A stretch of 15,063 nt of DNA from DAOTWP01 sp034435675 (lineage in GTDB: Bacteria; Chloroflexota; Anaerolineae; Aggregatilineales; Phototrophicaceae), in the NCBI GenBank assembly GCA_034435675.1, contig DAOTWP010000348.1, forward strand, positions 1 to 15,063, in the 5' to 3' direction. Of this stretch, positions 14,330-15,063 are shown one piece after another. How positions within the stretch are numbered: position 1 is the stretch's first letter; every line of letters begins with the position of its first letter. The notes under the pieces are model-generated. The model was not told where the DNA came from. It made no database searches and saw only the letters and a program-made list of their open reading frames with translations. A program made the translations under genes and the position numbers.

Positions 14330-14410
14330 TGCCGAAGGCACGGTCGGGAGCGGGGTTGGGGGTGAGGGCTGGACAAAGGCATCGGGTGTCATGCTCATCT
14401 TGTCGGACTA

Positions 14411-15063
14411 CTACCCCCCGCGCCCCAGCAGCGCCAGCAGCCGGTCCGGGTAATCGGTGATGATGCCCTGCACGCCGATGTCAAGCATGCGCTGCATATC
14501 TTCTGGCGTGTTCACCGTCCACACATGCACATCAATGTTGTGTGCCGCCGCCCCCTGCACAAAACCAGGCGTGACTACTTGCAGCCCACCCGCGTATTCC
14601 GGCACCTGGAAGGCGTACATGCCCGGCTGGAACGCCGCGCTCAGCGTCAGCGTGTTCAGCACGTAAAACAGGCGAATCTCCGGCTCGACGCCCGACGTAG
14701 GCACTTCCGGGCAGGCGGCGCGGAATTCGTCAATCGACTGCGGGTGGAACGAGGCGACCAGCGCCTGATCGGTCAGTTCGTATGCGCGCAGCATGGCGCA
14801 CAGCGGCGCGGCAATTGACGGCTCGCGCTGTTTGATCTCGATGTTCATGCGGTAATCCGGGAATGCCTGCAAGACCTCTTCCAGTGACGGAATCGTGATG
14901 CCCTGCCCGCGATACGGATGGTCTGTGCGCCCGGCCTCTTCTACCAGCGTGGGCCAGTCGTAGCCTGCATCGAACTGCTGAAGCTCGGCAAACGTGTAAT
15001 CCTGCACGCGCCCGCTGCCGTCGGTGGTGCGGTCAATCGTGTCGTCGTGGATGACGACCAGCA
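14411..15063 (-). CDS. Glycerophosphodiester phosphodiesterase, 5' end outside the window
   Basis: The last 216 residues of a GDPD-family enzyme, which hydrolyses glycerophosphodiesters to glycerol 3-phosphate and an alcohol. The visible part opens with LVVIHDDTIDRTTDGSGRV, the family HD catalytic motif, so the frame clearly continues past 15063; the first motif (RG...PENT) is off the edge. The metal-site motif EIK appears in MNIEIKQREPS, and the barrel closes with VWTVNTPEDMQRMLDIGVQGIITDYPD, the usual C-terminal signature. A GTG at 15005-15007 lies after the HD motif and is not a plausible start. Whether it is cytoplasmic or exported cannot be judged without the N-terminus. It converges with the small orphan gene across the nested repeat. 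Confidence 0.92.
   Translation of the reverse strand, partial: LVVIHDDTIDRTTDGSGRVQDYTFAELQQFDAGYDWPTLVEEAGRTDHPYRGQGITIPSLEEVLQAFPDYRMNIEIKQREPSIAAPLCAMLRAYELTDQALVASFHPQSIDEFRAACPEVPTSGVEPEIRLFYVLNTLTLSAAFQPGMYAFQVPEYAGGLQVVTPGFVQGAAAHNIDVHVWTVNTPEDMQRMLDIGVQGIITDYPDRLLALLGRGG

Larger units (their letters stand above)
14139..14370. mobile_element. Nested inverted-repeat element (three levels)
   Basis: This fills most of the 396-base gene-free gap 14015-14410. Outer arms 14139-14168 (AGCCCTCACCCCCTCAATCC...) and 14346-14370 (complement of AGCCCTCACCCCCAACCCCG...) are imperfect inverted copies. The middle arms are 14233-14245 and 14317-14329, and the core is a 29-bp palindrome. A hairpin GCCGC-TTC-GCGGC (14172-14184) lies in the left part. 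It has no coding capacity and lies between converging genes. The stretch 14015-14138 holds only a small hairpin (14096-14107, GCACC-CT-GGTGC). Confidence 0.65.

Overview
The window is a gene-dense, GC-rich stretch of bacterial chromosome with no RNA genes, CRISPR array or transposase gene visible. The gene styles suggest a Chloroflexota bacterium, probably of the Anaerolineae type: a membrane-anchored WSPDG-repeat protein with a Thr/Pro linker and a C-terminal SH3-like domain, an FHA protein with a Pro/Gln/Tyr linker and a C-terminal membrane segment, an ATPase-free Clp_N protein, and clean TTGACA/TATAAT-type promoters with AGGAG-type ribosome sites. This placement is an inference from style, not a database result.

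Left part (1-3255). A PD40/SH3 envelope protein on the minus strand is divergent from a protein made only of four Clp N-terminal repeats. The Clp_N gene has a consensus promoter and perhaps a 12-codon leader peptide coupled to it by an ATGA overlap. An FHA-domain membrane protein follows from its own TTGACA-N17-TATACT promoter.

Centre (3277-8031). After a strong hairpin come four plus-strand genes: an APH-family small-molecule kinase, a class I acyl-CoA synthetase, and two 354-residue alpha/beta hydrolases that are tandem paralogues. They look like a metabolic unit in which an acid is activated to its CoA thioester and related compounds are phosphorylated or hydrolysed. The substrate is unknown. 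The first hydrolase ends in a 21-bp tandem duplication that copies its own stop codon.

Right part (8032-15063). A GT4 glycosyltransferase and a membrane-anchored protein of unknown function form a minus-strand pair. They are divergent, from clear back-to-back promoters, from a sulfatase-fold hydrolase that has Thr where sulfatases carry the formylglycine Cys. Next come a small membrane protein and a YjjX-type inosine/xanthosine triphosphatase in one short operon, a 71-residue orphan, and a glycerophosphodiester phosphodiesterase that runs off the right edge.

The most unusual content is non-coding. Two intergenic elements (8056-8214 and 12377-12494) share terminal inverted repeats beginning ACAAGGGGATTATG and each holds an internal palindrome. 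A third locus (14139-14370) is a three-level nest of inverted repeats around a 29-bp palindrome of the GTAGGG...CCCTAC type. They look like non-autonomous MITE or REP-like repeats, and two of the three sit between converging gene ends.
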